From Pomacea canaliculata (taxonomy: Eukaryota; Mollusca; Gastropoda; Architaenioglossa; Ampullariidae), in contig NC_037594.1 in assembly GCF_003073045.1 (NCBI RefSeq), positions 22,388,927 through 22,452,926 of the forward strand: a stretch of DNA of 64,000 bases. The letters are read 5' to 3'. The first letter of the stretch is position 1. Each line of letters starts with the position of its first letter. The notes below the pieces were generated by a model, which was given only the letters and a program-made list of their open reading frames with translations, searched no databases and was not told the DNA's origin. A program made the translations under genes and the position numbers. Shown in pieces: positions 44,970-54,617 of the stretch.

Positions 44970-45420
44970 AACGATCTTAGACAGTTTCATGGCAGGTCAC
45001 ATGACTGAACTTTACCAGCTTGAGCTGCTTGATTGTTACAAGAAGGGGTTCATGGTGGTGTCTGTGTGCTCCATGCAAAGTCATTTTTTTTTTCATTCTG
45101 TGAACAAAATTCAGATCAACCTCATCAGGCTCGTTCTCAAATGCCTGGATTTTCCTCTGTATGGGCAAGCAGAATCCACATCTCACATCTGTGCAGTAGG
45201 ATGAGAACTATGACAGAATTTGTACAGTTTGTACTTGGTACCAGTATAATGTTGCTAGGTCAAATTTGTCCAGCTTCACCATTGCCACTGTTGCAATCCT
45301 GATGCAGATGTCTGAGTGTAGTTCCCACCTTTGGAAAGGGTGGTTCCCAAGAACTTAAAGCAGTTTATGTCCTTTATTCATGTAGATCTCTGTTTTGTTG
45401 TTGCCATAGATATTAGCTAT
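44970..45420 (-). mobile_element. LINE relic, C-terminal reverse-transcriptase ORF fragment
   Basis: Minus-strand translation, with frame changes, gives RKIQAFENEPDEV, then EPLLVTIKQLKLVKFSHVTC, and upstream DICIRIATVAMVKLD. These follow the order of the C-terminal end of a molluscan endonuclease/reverse-transcriptase ORF: RI-A---AM--L, then RIQAFE-KCLRK, then EPLLATVKRRKL-WFGHVTRH. Stops and shifts show it is dead. It is the same family as the longer relic at 52.0-53.6 kb. Confidence 0.6.
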
Positions 45421-45422
45421 GA

Positions 45423-45745
45423 CTATGAATGTGGTGATACGGATAAGAGCAAAGTTGTTGAGAATGTCAGAGAAATACTTGGAAGAAAAAAACTGCGACA
45501 TATCAGCAGTAGTTTGTACTCAACATGCACTTGCACAGGCATCCAGTGCAATAGCCAATGCAATGTAGTAAAGTAATGCTTCCTCACCCTAAAAATGAGT
45601 CTAATAGCTGAATTCTGAAGTTCATCCACAAGACTCATAGGGCACCCAGCCAGAAGGGAGTGATATAATCAAGTCTTGACAGGACAAGGGCACAGACATG
45701 TTAATCTAGGCCAGTTGTGAGGAGGGATCTGACTGAACTACTTTA
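45423..45745 (-). mobile_element. LINE relic, RT thumb region (CR1/L2/jockey-like)
   Basis: Minus-strand frames contain ALVLSRLDYI, then GCPMSLVDELQNSAIRLIF and RVRKHYFTTLHWLLHWMPVQ followed by EYKLLLICRS. This is the well-known block LSRLDYCNSLL-G-...LQ-VQN-AARLI-..-HITPLL--LHWLPV--RI-YK of non-LTR reverse transcriptases. It is short, partly frameshifted and non-functional. It abuts, but is a different family from, the relic at 44970-45420. Confidence 0.7.
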
Positions 45746-48700
45746 AATATTGCTGCAAGAACAAGACATTACTTTGATCAAGGGCACAAAAAGGTATCAA
45801 CTTAAACTTTTATAAGCACCATTTGCGTACTTTGGAACAGGCATAGGCAGACTGGTTTTTAGGTAGGAGAGAGTGGAAGCTCAAATACTCAAGCTAGTTG
45901 AAGTACCTTGAACAAGAAATGTTTGAAAAAAGGAGAGCAGGTTTTAAGTTCATGTTCAAGGTTCACTTTCTTATGGAGTGGTTTTTCAACATAAGTCTTA
46001 AAAATGGAGGGACAAAAACAGATTTTAAAAAAAGGCAAAGAAGGATGGGCAGAAGATAACAATCAATTAACAGGGTTTTCTGGCATGGTTTAAAAAAGTG
46101 TATTTGGTGTTCATGACATAAATAATGCTCAGCTATTTGAACTTTTTTTTTCATAGGCAAGGTTAACAATTTTGAGAATAAAATGATTGGTTCTTTCAAG
46201 GCAGCACCTGTTTTGAAAGATTTGTAATACAGACATTAAATTATTGTAAGGTTGCTGCACAGAATTTAGAGCTTAGAAAGAAAAACCAAAAGAAAGTACA
46301 AATTCCACAATATGAATGTTTCAAATATATCTTATTTTGGCATGTGTATGTGTTTGCATATGTCATGCACGCATGGGTGCATCCATTTGGACTCCTACAC
46401 ATACATAGACCTGTACATATGCGTACCGCTGTGTTCATATCCTTTTCCTATGTAACTTGTACAGGAGAGAGGTTATTTTAATTATAATGTTTGTATCATT
46501 TAGTCCTATATGATTTTTTGGCACATTATCCTGGAGTTAGCTTTCTTATGTACATTCAATTTAAAATATTTGAATCACAGTAACTATTCAGGCTTCATAA
46601 ACATTGTTAAAAAAGTTTCTCTTCTTTAATGGCAACTGTTCATGTTTATGACAATTACAGATATTGTTATTGTTAACAATGTAACTAGAGCAGGATTTAA
46701 AATTTTAAGTGGGTATGCTGTGTTTTTACAGGTTATCTATCAATGAACTTGATCCTTGATCATTTCTCTCTTAGCTGCAGCATGTTTTTTAAATGAATTA
46801 AGAGACTGAGACCATCTTTTCTGTTGTTGCTACAGCATTTTAAAAAAATCCATTTCAATGGATGCCAACATTTTTTTTTTTTTTTACAAAATTATTGGTT
46901 TTGGCATTATTTGTAGTAACTGCTTCTGATTAATCCTAGCAGCTGACTGTATGTAATCACATGGTGTGTTTGCAAGGTATACTTTCTACATGAAGGGAAA
47001 AAACTGATACATTTTAAGCTTTTTTTTTTTTTTTTTTCATTCCTTGGTTTGGCTGAGACATTTACATTTTTATTTGACGTCTGAACATGAAGTTGCTCTT
47101 AAAGATGAGTTTTAAGTTTTAGTCTGTTAAAGTTAGCTTTGGTGTGGTTTTTTGTTAATTATATAGTTAAATGTTGATCCATTGTTCTATGAGAAAATGT
47201 TATTAAACTGTAGCTTTATATTACAACTCACAAAATTTTGCTGAATTGACAATATGCTCAAGAAAATGTTTAAAGCTGAACAAGTATATGTGTATGGGTC
47301 AATTAAAAGTATAATGGAGTACACTATTCTTTTGATTGGAGAGGAACATGTGAAGTAGCATTGTCTAATAATTCGAGTACATGCATACATTTAGCACAAA
47401 AAAATAAGAGGCCTGCCTACAGGAAATGAGCTTTACCTATGCAATATTAACAGTCAAAAACCGTGATAGTGATAGAATCCTAAAACAGAGTAACACAATG
47501 AAATCTAAATAGTTTTCCTGATTCCTTGTTTTCGAGGACAAAGTTGAGTTTGCTTGAAAAAAATGTATTTTTAAAGTAATGGTCATGCACAAGACAGTGA
47601 AATTCAGTCTCTTTGTCACTAAAATATAGCATACCATCTGGCTTCTCACCAGTTTAACAAAAATTCGGTGTGAACCAGTAGTCTATAAGTGTTTTCCTCT
47701 TACAACAAACATTGTAACAGCAGCCAATAAATAGGTGAAAGGACAGAACTATACTGGTTTCTTACCCTGGAGCGTTAGAAGGAACTCTGGAAATGAGATA
47801 ATATGCGCGCAGGCTCTATATCTATAGAATGCATTCTATACTAATAGAATTGAATTTATACATATAGAATGCATTATACTATAGAATAAATTTATAAGTA
47901 TAAAATGCATTTTTATAGTTATATAGAGAAAATTCACCTCTTGGAGCCCCATAGATTACGAAGTTTGCGCCACTTGCTGATCAAAATCTGCAGGGGTAAG
48001 TTTAAACACATATAACGGTCATTTGCAAATGTAGTATTGTTTCATACATCGATCTACTTACATTATGCCTTACTGCAAATTACTATCCTCCATATATCGC
48101 AAAAAAGAGCACATCCAGACGAGCTAAGGTGCACTTTTATTGATAAATAATGAGATTAAAGCCAAATTAACCCATAGACAAACGATCAGAGCCTCTGCTG
48201 TGAACACCGAGCAACGGAGACATCGAGGCTGTCTTCCAGAAGAGCACATCACAATTACGTACAGTTTTACATATCAATAAAAATTAACAGGCGGATGCCC
48301 AGACAAACTGTCTGAGAAAATTGTAGGTTGTAAGGGGGGAAAATCGCGTGGACAGAACCTATATGTGTTAAATCAGTGTGAGCACATCATCGGCAAAGAG
48401 CAGCTTCATTAACTGACTTCTTAGTCACTCCTTCGTAGAACCACGAACTTGTATTACACATCCATGGTAGAACCACGAACTAATATCCCTATACACATCC
48501 CTGGCAGAACTGAGCCATGCAATCGTACGGAGTGCAGATAATCAAAATTTGACCAAGGCTCCAATAGGCGTTTCCCCTTAAAAGCCAAATTTAAACCACC
48601 AAAATGTGTGTGTAAATTAATATTTGTTGTCTTTAACACTGGATTATCATTCTTTGATTACCGGTATAGTCGGTCGGAGCACAGACTTCTAGCTGTAACC

Positions 48701-49159
48701 ATGCAGCTGTAGATGACAAGTTGCAGACGACACTCCGTCAGTGTTGAAGTTCATGAACTGTATGTAACCCAAAGCGCATGCGCAGATCATAAAGAGACAT
48801 TAGTTCTGCCTGAGACATCGAGGGAATTCCTACACCTCCGAAGAGTTGTTACTCAAAGAGTATATACTCACATCACGAATTTATATCCCCATATACACGT
48901 CCATGCTCACATGCATAAAATGAGCGCGCACACACGGATCTTAATTGGCACTATCCGTCTGTATGCAGATCGCATACTTGCCTAGTTCAAGTCAATTATC
49001 ATTCAGATCCGTTCGATCAATGTATTTCAACAATCAAATTAAGTCCCTACAAACTATTAATTTGCTATTTTATCAACCTCAGCAGCTGAAAAGAGGAAGT
49101 TAGATGTTAGACATGAAAACAAATAAGATATAGTACAATTTTGACACTCTGTCCGTGAA
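45746..49159. other. Gene-free AT-rich stretch
   Basis: Long poly-T tracts (near 46870 and 47020), an AT-rich tandem block (about 47815-47930) and a short duplication of GTAGAACCACGAACT at 48437 and 48470. No coding exon or RNA gene was recognised before the tRNA at 49160. Confidence 0.45.
47815..47930. repeat. AT-rich tandem repeat around TATAGAATGCAT
   Basis: Three diverged copies, each starting TATAGAATGCATT or TATAAAATGCATT, spaced about 36-42 bp, with further partial TATAGAAT copies between. A diverged satellite-like block; no transposon ends were seen. Confidence 0.6.
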
Positions 49160-49232
49160 GCCTCCATAGCTCAGTGGTTAGAGCACTGGTCTTGTAAACC
49201 AGGGGTCGGGAGTTCGATCCTCCCTGGGGGCT
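49160..49232 (+). tRNA. tRNA-Thr (anticodon TGT)
   Basis: A full cloverleaf folds from 73 bases without intron. The acceptor stem is GCCTCCA with TGGGGGC (one G-T pair) and discriminator T. The D arm is GCTC-AGTGGTTA-GAGC, the anticodon stem CTGGT/ACCAG with loop CTTGTAA (anticodon TGT, reads ACA), and the T arm GGGAG-TTCGATC-CTCCC. Both internal pol III boxes are intact (TAGCTCAGTGG and GTTCGATCC). A T-rich run follows within about 20 bases and can serve as terminator. CCA is not encoded, as expected for a nuclear gene. No pseudogene features. Confidence 0.96.
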
Positions 49233-49784
49233 GGCGAATGGCATGGTTTTCTTTTTCGTATCCCAAAGTAATCATGGGGGTTTTTTCCCCCGTAAGCAAA
49301 AAAGAAATTAAGGAAAAAATAATATCCTCAACTATCCCTTTTCATTTTCAAATATTCTTTCTCTAAGCTATCATCCGTTTCCAGATGGAAAGTCTCCTCT
49401 AATAGTTACAATCGTCCCCCAACAGCTGCGACAAGCCTTAAACTACAGTCTGAAAATAATTTTCGGAGACGCATTTTCTGTGGAAGCATGCTTAAAACGC
49501 TGTGTGCAAAAGGACAAGTGTCGAACTGAAAGTTGACCATACGAATAGAACAAGAAATAATTAAAAGAACACAAATTACACCATAGCAAAAAGATTATGG
49601 ACGAAAGGGAGTAAATGAACAGAATGCTAGGTTATGATTGCTATTTCTGAAAGAGTTAATTGAGTTTTCAGTTACGCTTGAAATCTCCAAAGACCATGCA
49701 GAGGAATGGTAAGTGAAATCCAGGTGGAGGTTAGAGTAGGAGCATCTTCCTATTTTCCCACTTCTGATGTGTGGACTGTATTAA
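49233..49784. other. Gene-free spacer after tRNA
   Basis: AT-rich spacer with no coding exon or repeat that I can identify. Confidence 0.4.
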
Positions 49785-50065
49785 AGGAGTTAAATATAGT
49801 AGTTCAGGGATAGTACTTTGTGAATATTTTCAGAGAGCGTTTTAATGTAGTCTTGGAGTCCAAGTGGCGCATGTGATGTGGAAGGAGGTTCCACGTACTG
49901 CTTGGCAGCACAGAGGGAGAACGTCCGTTGTCCGTAGGTGATTTGTCTTTGTGGGAAGAAAAGAGACCGCTCTGCAAGCACCCTGAATAACAATCTTAGA
50001 CAATACGAGCAGCATTATTCTGAGCTATTTGAGGTGTGTCCAGTAGATCGAAAGGTAGAGTTAAG
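49785..50065 (-). mobile_element. LINE relic, extreme C-terminus of RT ORF
   Basis: The minus-strand frame reads YGQRTFSLCAAKQYVEPPST, then a frame change and LQDYIKTLSENIHKVL. This matches the terminal block of CR1/L2/jockey-type ORF2 proteins (YG-RAFS--AP--WN-LP-.-...-SLD-FK--LKT-LF). In intact elements this block follows the LHWLPV region seen at 45423-45745. Indels and lack of a long frame mark it as dead. Confidence 0.6.
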
Positions 50066-50835
50066 ACCGCCTATGCAACGCAGCCCAGCGGATCACTTCG
50101 CAAGAGGCCAAGAGTGAGTCTCGGCATACAGCGAGATGAGCTTCCATACAAATGTCATAATAACTTTCAGATAATTTTTGATGAAGTACTTTACTGACTT
50201 ATCGAAAATTCCATGTAATGGTATGGCTGCATTCACCGCATCAAGTGTGCCTAACCTTCCATTGTCTTCCTTTATCATTACTGGTCAGCGCAGAGAGTGC
50301 GACCTATCTCGGCATTCTCGGCCGTAATGCTGCGCGTTACAAATCCACAAATAAAAAATATAAACAAAATAAAGCAAGGTCTGGCGACGTAATGTTGTCA
50401 TGACGTCATATTTTATTTTGAAAATACGTAATATCCATCAGCCTTAAAGCAGTTTCATTTTACTTTTAATTCCTTCTTTGGCATCGGTAATAAACACCAG
50501 TATCAGTGGCTATGGCATCCTTCCAAAAAAAAAAAAAAAAAAAAAACGATCCTGTTTCCAACTTGTTTGAGTCGTCAAGGAGACGCCATGGATACTGAGG
50601 TAATACAGATGGAGAGAAGGTCCGAAGAAGACCAAGAGAAGGTCCGAGAATCGGTGCATCAGTCCTGTTGCTATTGTCTCCGAACAGCGAATCCCATAGC
50701 AACCGTCTCTGTCCATCGGCCCCAACGTCAAAACTACCCAGCCTTTCTTTCAGTCAAAGCGAAGTAGCGATGGAGCGAGGAGCGAATGCTCCCAGGCCTG
50801 CTTTTCGGTTGACGGGCTATTGGTAGCTAGCACCC
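50066..50835 (+). other. Upstream region of the protamine-like gene
   Basis: Contains a poly-A run of over 20 bases (50525-50546) and a modest open frame (ATG 50588 to stop near 50767) with no known similarity, which could be a 5' UTR ORF. An in-frame TAG at 50824-50826 separates it from the H15 gene start. No TATA box could be assigned confidently. Confidence 0.35.
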
Positions 50836-51462
50836 ATGAAAGCCAAGTATGGCCATGAAGCAGAACAAGTTGGAAAGGATAGGCCACAGCTGGAAGGCCC
50901 CAGCCACGGTTACAGCGACAGGAGGCAGAGGCATCTGACGGTGGCCACCGTCGTCAAGGCTGTGGCCGTGCTGGGCGAACCCCACGGCTCCAGCTTCGCG
51001 ACCATCCGAAAATTGCTGCAGCGGGAGTGGGAGCCCAATGTGACGACAAGCGAGCTCAAACAAACGCTGGTCCGTGCCATCAACAGCGGCAAGATTCAGG
51101 CTGTCGCGCACTGCTTCTTCGAATCCGGCCTTCAGCAAAGCAGACGATACAGCGCGGGGCCACGCAGACCATCCAGATGTCGCAGACAACGCTCCAGACG
51201 GCGGCAGCGGCAGAGGCGGTCGAGAAGGCGAAGGCGGAGGCGGACGAGAAGGCGGAGGCGGAGGCGGAGGCGGACGAGAAGGCGAAGGCGAAGGCGTAGG
51301 CGTAGGAGTAGACGCCGGCCGCGACGTCGTCGCAGAAGACGGAGAGATAGGTTCATATGTACGTGCCGAAAGTGTCAAAACAGAAAGTGTCAAAACAGAA
51401 GAAAAGAGAGTAAGAGGAGACCGTCAAAGGTTATCCTCCCTGACACGATTGAAAAACCATAA
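50836..51462 (+). CDS. Protamine-like linker histone (H15 domain + Arg-rich tail), intronless
   Basis: A single uninterrupted frame of 208 residues starts at ATG 50836, the first ATG after an in-frame TAG at 50824, and ends TAA 51460-51462. Residues ~33-105 match the winged-helix H15 (linker histone) fold: TVATVVKAVAVLGEPHGSSF, then KLLQREWEP, then LKQTLVRAINSGKIQAV. From ~109 to 172 the protein is about 80% Arg with occasional Ser, Thr and Gln, then a short Cys-containing end (CTCRKCQNRKC). An H5/H1-like core with an Arg-rich tail is the plan of molluscan sperm protamine-like (PL) proteins that replace or supplement histones in sperm. Arg is spelled with CGG, AGG, AGA, CGA, CGT and CGC in mixture, so this frame, not the Gly- or Ala/Glu-rich shadows, is under selection. 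AATAAA lies at 51875-51880. Sperm role and DNA condensation are inferred. Confidence 0.75.
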   Translation: MKAKYGHEAEQVGKDRPQLEGPSHGYSDRRQRHLTVATVVKAVAVLGEPHGSSFATIRKLLQREWEPNVTTSELKQTLVRAINSGKIQAVAHCFFESGLQQSRRYSAGPRRPSRCRRQRSRRRQRQRRSRRRRRRRTRRRRRRRRRTRRRRRRRRRRSRRRPRRRRRRRRDRFICTCRKCQNRKCQNRRKESKRRPSKVILPDTIEKP

Positions 51463-52004
51463 CGCTCGGAACAACACCATCATTAAGTAAACTTGTCACT
51501 GTCGTACTGTAAGCAAAACTCAAAAGTCTTTCAAAAAACCAAACCAAAACAAAAAGCTGTCTTACGGTCCTTTTCATGACCACACGATGCCAAGAGATTT
51601 AACCAGAACTGGTAGTTATGCCACAATTCCCATTTCCACTCAGGCCTATTTCGTCTACCGCTGTTCTAATTTCTGGAGCAACAAAACATCAGCAACCATG
51701 AAGATAAATAAAATTCGATCGCTGTACAGTGATGAAAATGTTGCACTGTCTCTTGCAAATCAAAAATGTTTTGTGACACGTACGTGTGTGTGTGTGTGAG
51801 AGAGAGAGAGAAACATTACATCAAAACAACTTTATTTTTCATTTCCAAATGAAAACTGTATAGCCAATCATTCCAATAAATGTTAACTCACTGTACACTG
51901 GCAATTTATTGTGCAAACCTTATATAAATATAAATTTATTATTAATATAAATAATATAAGTTCTTGTAAATATTAATATTTATTATACATTTGCCAAAGT
52001 GTGC
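51463..52004. other. 3' flank of the protamine-like gene
   Basis: Non-coding. AATAAA at 51875-51880 is a candidate poly(A) signal. A GT/GA run lies at 51785-51811, and an AT-rich TATAAATA-like block at 51917-51990. Confidence 0.4.
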
Positions 52005-53570
52005 TGATCAGGTCAGGTCAGTCCCATGCCCGGTCCGGGCGTAGGGGGGACCGTCCGGCAGCAGCAACAGACAGAATTTTCCACTGTCTTGAGCAGATGA
52101 GAGCAGGTTCTGGCATCTCGCGTTCGGTCCATTCTTTAATGTTTGACCCAGCTTTTCCTCGGACGACCACGACGACGGCTCCCTTCGAGGGTTCCTTGTA
52201 GGATCGTCTTTGGACAGGGTGTTGTGGCGGGTGACGTGACCGAACCAGGCGAGCTTGCGCCGCTTCACTGTTGCCAGAAGGGGCTCATGTGGGCCACGAG
52301 GAGGTTACGGTGCTCCGTACGTATGCGTTGGTCTTGTGTTCGCGGTACGAGATGCGGAGCAGCTTTCTCAAGCACTTGTTCTCAAAGGCCTGGAGCTTCT
52401 TTTCCGTTGCGGCAAGCAGGTCCAAGTCTCGCAGGCCGTAGAGTAGGATTGACAACTACGAGGGACTTGTACACTGTGCTTGGTACTGAAGCTGATTGAG
52501 TTGCTTTCGCCAGATCCTATCCAGCCTGGACATTGCGGATGTTGCCATACCAATCCTGATACGGATCTCTGCTGTACAGCAACCATCTCTAGTCAGTTGC
52601 ACCCAAATACTTGAAGCTGTTGACCTCTCCAGTTTCTGGCCGTCATGACGATGTTGCTGCTGCTGTCGGTGGTGGAAATAATCATTACTTTGCTTTTCTG
52701 AGCTTATTCATGCCATAGGCCCCGCTCGCCTGGAGAGTCTGTCCGTCAAATCCTGAAACATGAGGTCCAATGTCATCTGCAAGCGGAGGTTGCACAGGGG
52801 TCTGCCACCAATGGAGATTGAGGTAAAGGGTGTCTTGCAATTTTTTCAAGGAAGATGTTAAAAGGATGGAGAGAGTAGGCCACCTGACGGACGACGTCAG
52901 CGCGAAGAACTCGCCTAGTTGGGAGTAGTACGCGCTGGAGGCGTTCTTGTAGAGTGCTGCTACCATCTGGATCAGTCCTCCTCTATGAATGATTCATGAC
53001 CTGCCAGAGTCCATCGTGCCAGACACGATCAAAAGCTTTTTGAAACGATGAAGTTATGTATAGTTGACGTTGATGCTCCAGGTGTTTTCTATCATAACAC
53101 GGCAGTTAAGATCTGTTCTACGTGCTTCTTCCATGAAGCCAGCCTGTTCTTCTCAGCAGTTTCCTCTGCAATAGGTTTTTAGCGGTTGAGGATGATCTGA
53201 GCATTACTTGCTTGGGTGACTTATCAGACTGATGGTTCTGTAGTTCTGCACTGCTCAGGTCCCTTTCTTAGGAGGGGATGATGATAGACTGAGCCCATTT
53301 GGCCATTCTTATCTTCCATATCTTTTGAAGTGTGGTGAAGGCCTTGGTTGTTGCGTCTCTCCATGCTTCAGAGCTCAGCAGGTGCGTTGTCCACCAGTGA
53401 CTTTCCTCCCTTCAGACTGTGCATAGCTTCTCTCAATTGAGGAGCAGGTCTCAGTCTCTCTGCCAGTCTGGTGATGCTGGAGAATGTGGTGTCTGGCTCG
53501 ATCTTGTAGTTGTCCAAGTCTTGGCAATATTCAGTCCAACGACTTAGTACAGCAGCGTTGCTGATGGACC
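52005..53570 (-). mobile_element. Degenerate LINE reverse-transcriptase ORF
   Basis: Read on the minus strand with several shifts and stops, this shows the RT domain in order. Near 53500 is the palm/finger region (SRWTEYC, then GGKSLVDNAPAELLSSE). Near 53150 is EEQAGF. At 52970-52690 are LIQMVAALYKNASSAYYSQL, GEFF and ADDIGPHVSGFDGQTLQASG. At 52270-52010 is the C-terminal RRKLAWFGHVTRHNTLSKDD block. The catalytic YxDD-like ADDI is present, but frames are broken many times, so it is a fossil. No element ends or target duplications were identified. Same family as the fragment at 44970-45420. Confidence 0.75.
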
Positions 53571-54617
53571 TATATTATTAGAGAGGACAGTGTTGTATTT
53601 GTGTAATGACTGTTCCTTCTGCTAGGCACCTTTATCATACTTGAAATAGGCTGTTGGAAATGAATTAATATTATACTGTCTTAATTTAGCCTCTATAGCC
53701 GTTTCCTCTAATCTGTCGAGGTTTTGACATCGCCTTTGATGTAACAATCCTCACTATGAGGATTTTTTTTTCCCATGGAGAAGAACTACAAGTTTGATCC
53801 TTAAACTTCAGTTTTCCTCATTTACATATAAAACTCTCAAGTCGGGCAACTTGTCATCATCCTTTACGAATCGCAAATCCATATGCTTTCGCATATCGTT
53901 TTGGTCTGGTACTTTATGAATCATTGAAACACTGTTATAATCTTCTGCAGATCTATATATTTCACGGAATATAAATTTCTATTTGTTTCTTACAACAGCA
54001 CCAGATCAATTCAAATTTCAACTAATAACAATAGTCAAAAATTGAAAATGATGTAGTGGAGCATCTTTCGCGGATTAAGATGTTAAATTAAGAGTTACAG
54101 TTACAAACACCACAGAAATCCCGATCTTGGTGAAACTCTCTGAAAGACCAGACTCGAAACACCCTGAGAGGGACGCGACAAGCGGAAAAAGGGTCCCTGC
54201 AAGTATGTTCGAGGGTTGCACGGCTACTGGGCATTTCTCCTTAAAATTCTATAGAAAATCCTGTTCAGTATTCAAGTGTGATCATTGTAGGATAACACAA
54301 AAACTTAAAATTATATCTTTTTACAGCGAAGTTTAAGTGCTTTCAACTACACATCCAACACGCGGCACAGACGCGGTGGCTGCAGCGGTAAAAATCGAAA
54401 CAGTATAAACAGATATTTATGTATTCATACGCGCGGAGAAGCAACGGCGCGGAGGCGATGCGGCACGCGGTAGCAAAGCGGTCGAGTTCCGCTTCCTGTA
54501 GTGAAATTACTGCTGCCGCTCAGGTTCCGCAGCGGATAGTGAACGTAGTGAACAGATTTAAGTTTTTGAGAGAGCTTCAACGGGCTTTATTTTTTTTTTT
54601 AATCACACTGTGTCAAA
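53571..54617. other. Non-coding region and 5' flank of MADF-BESS gene
   Basis: 53571-54360 is AT-rich with no gene seen. 54360-54560 is locally rich in CpG (CGCGCGG, GGCGCGGAGGCG) and probably contains the promoter and 5' UTR of the gene beginning at 54618. A poly-T run (54588-54600) lies just before the ATG. Confidence 0.4.

Noticed and set aside
44977..45302. Overlapping plus-strand ORFs that might be taken as a gene
   Set aside because: Opposite strand of a LINE relic whose minus-strand reading matches RT C-terminal blocks.
51132..51393. Pro/Leu/Arg-rich ORFs on the minus strand at the same place
   Set aside because: Antisense shadows of the Arg-rich tail, with no conserved motif.
51074..51490. 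Gly/Glu-rich ORF overlapping the protamine-like gene
   Set aside because: Shadow frame of the Arg-codon repeat; the H15 domain and its upstream ATG are in the other frame.
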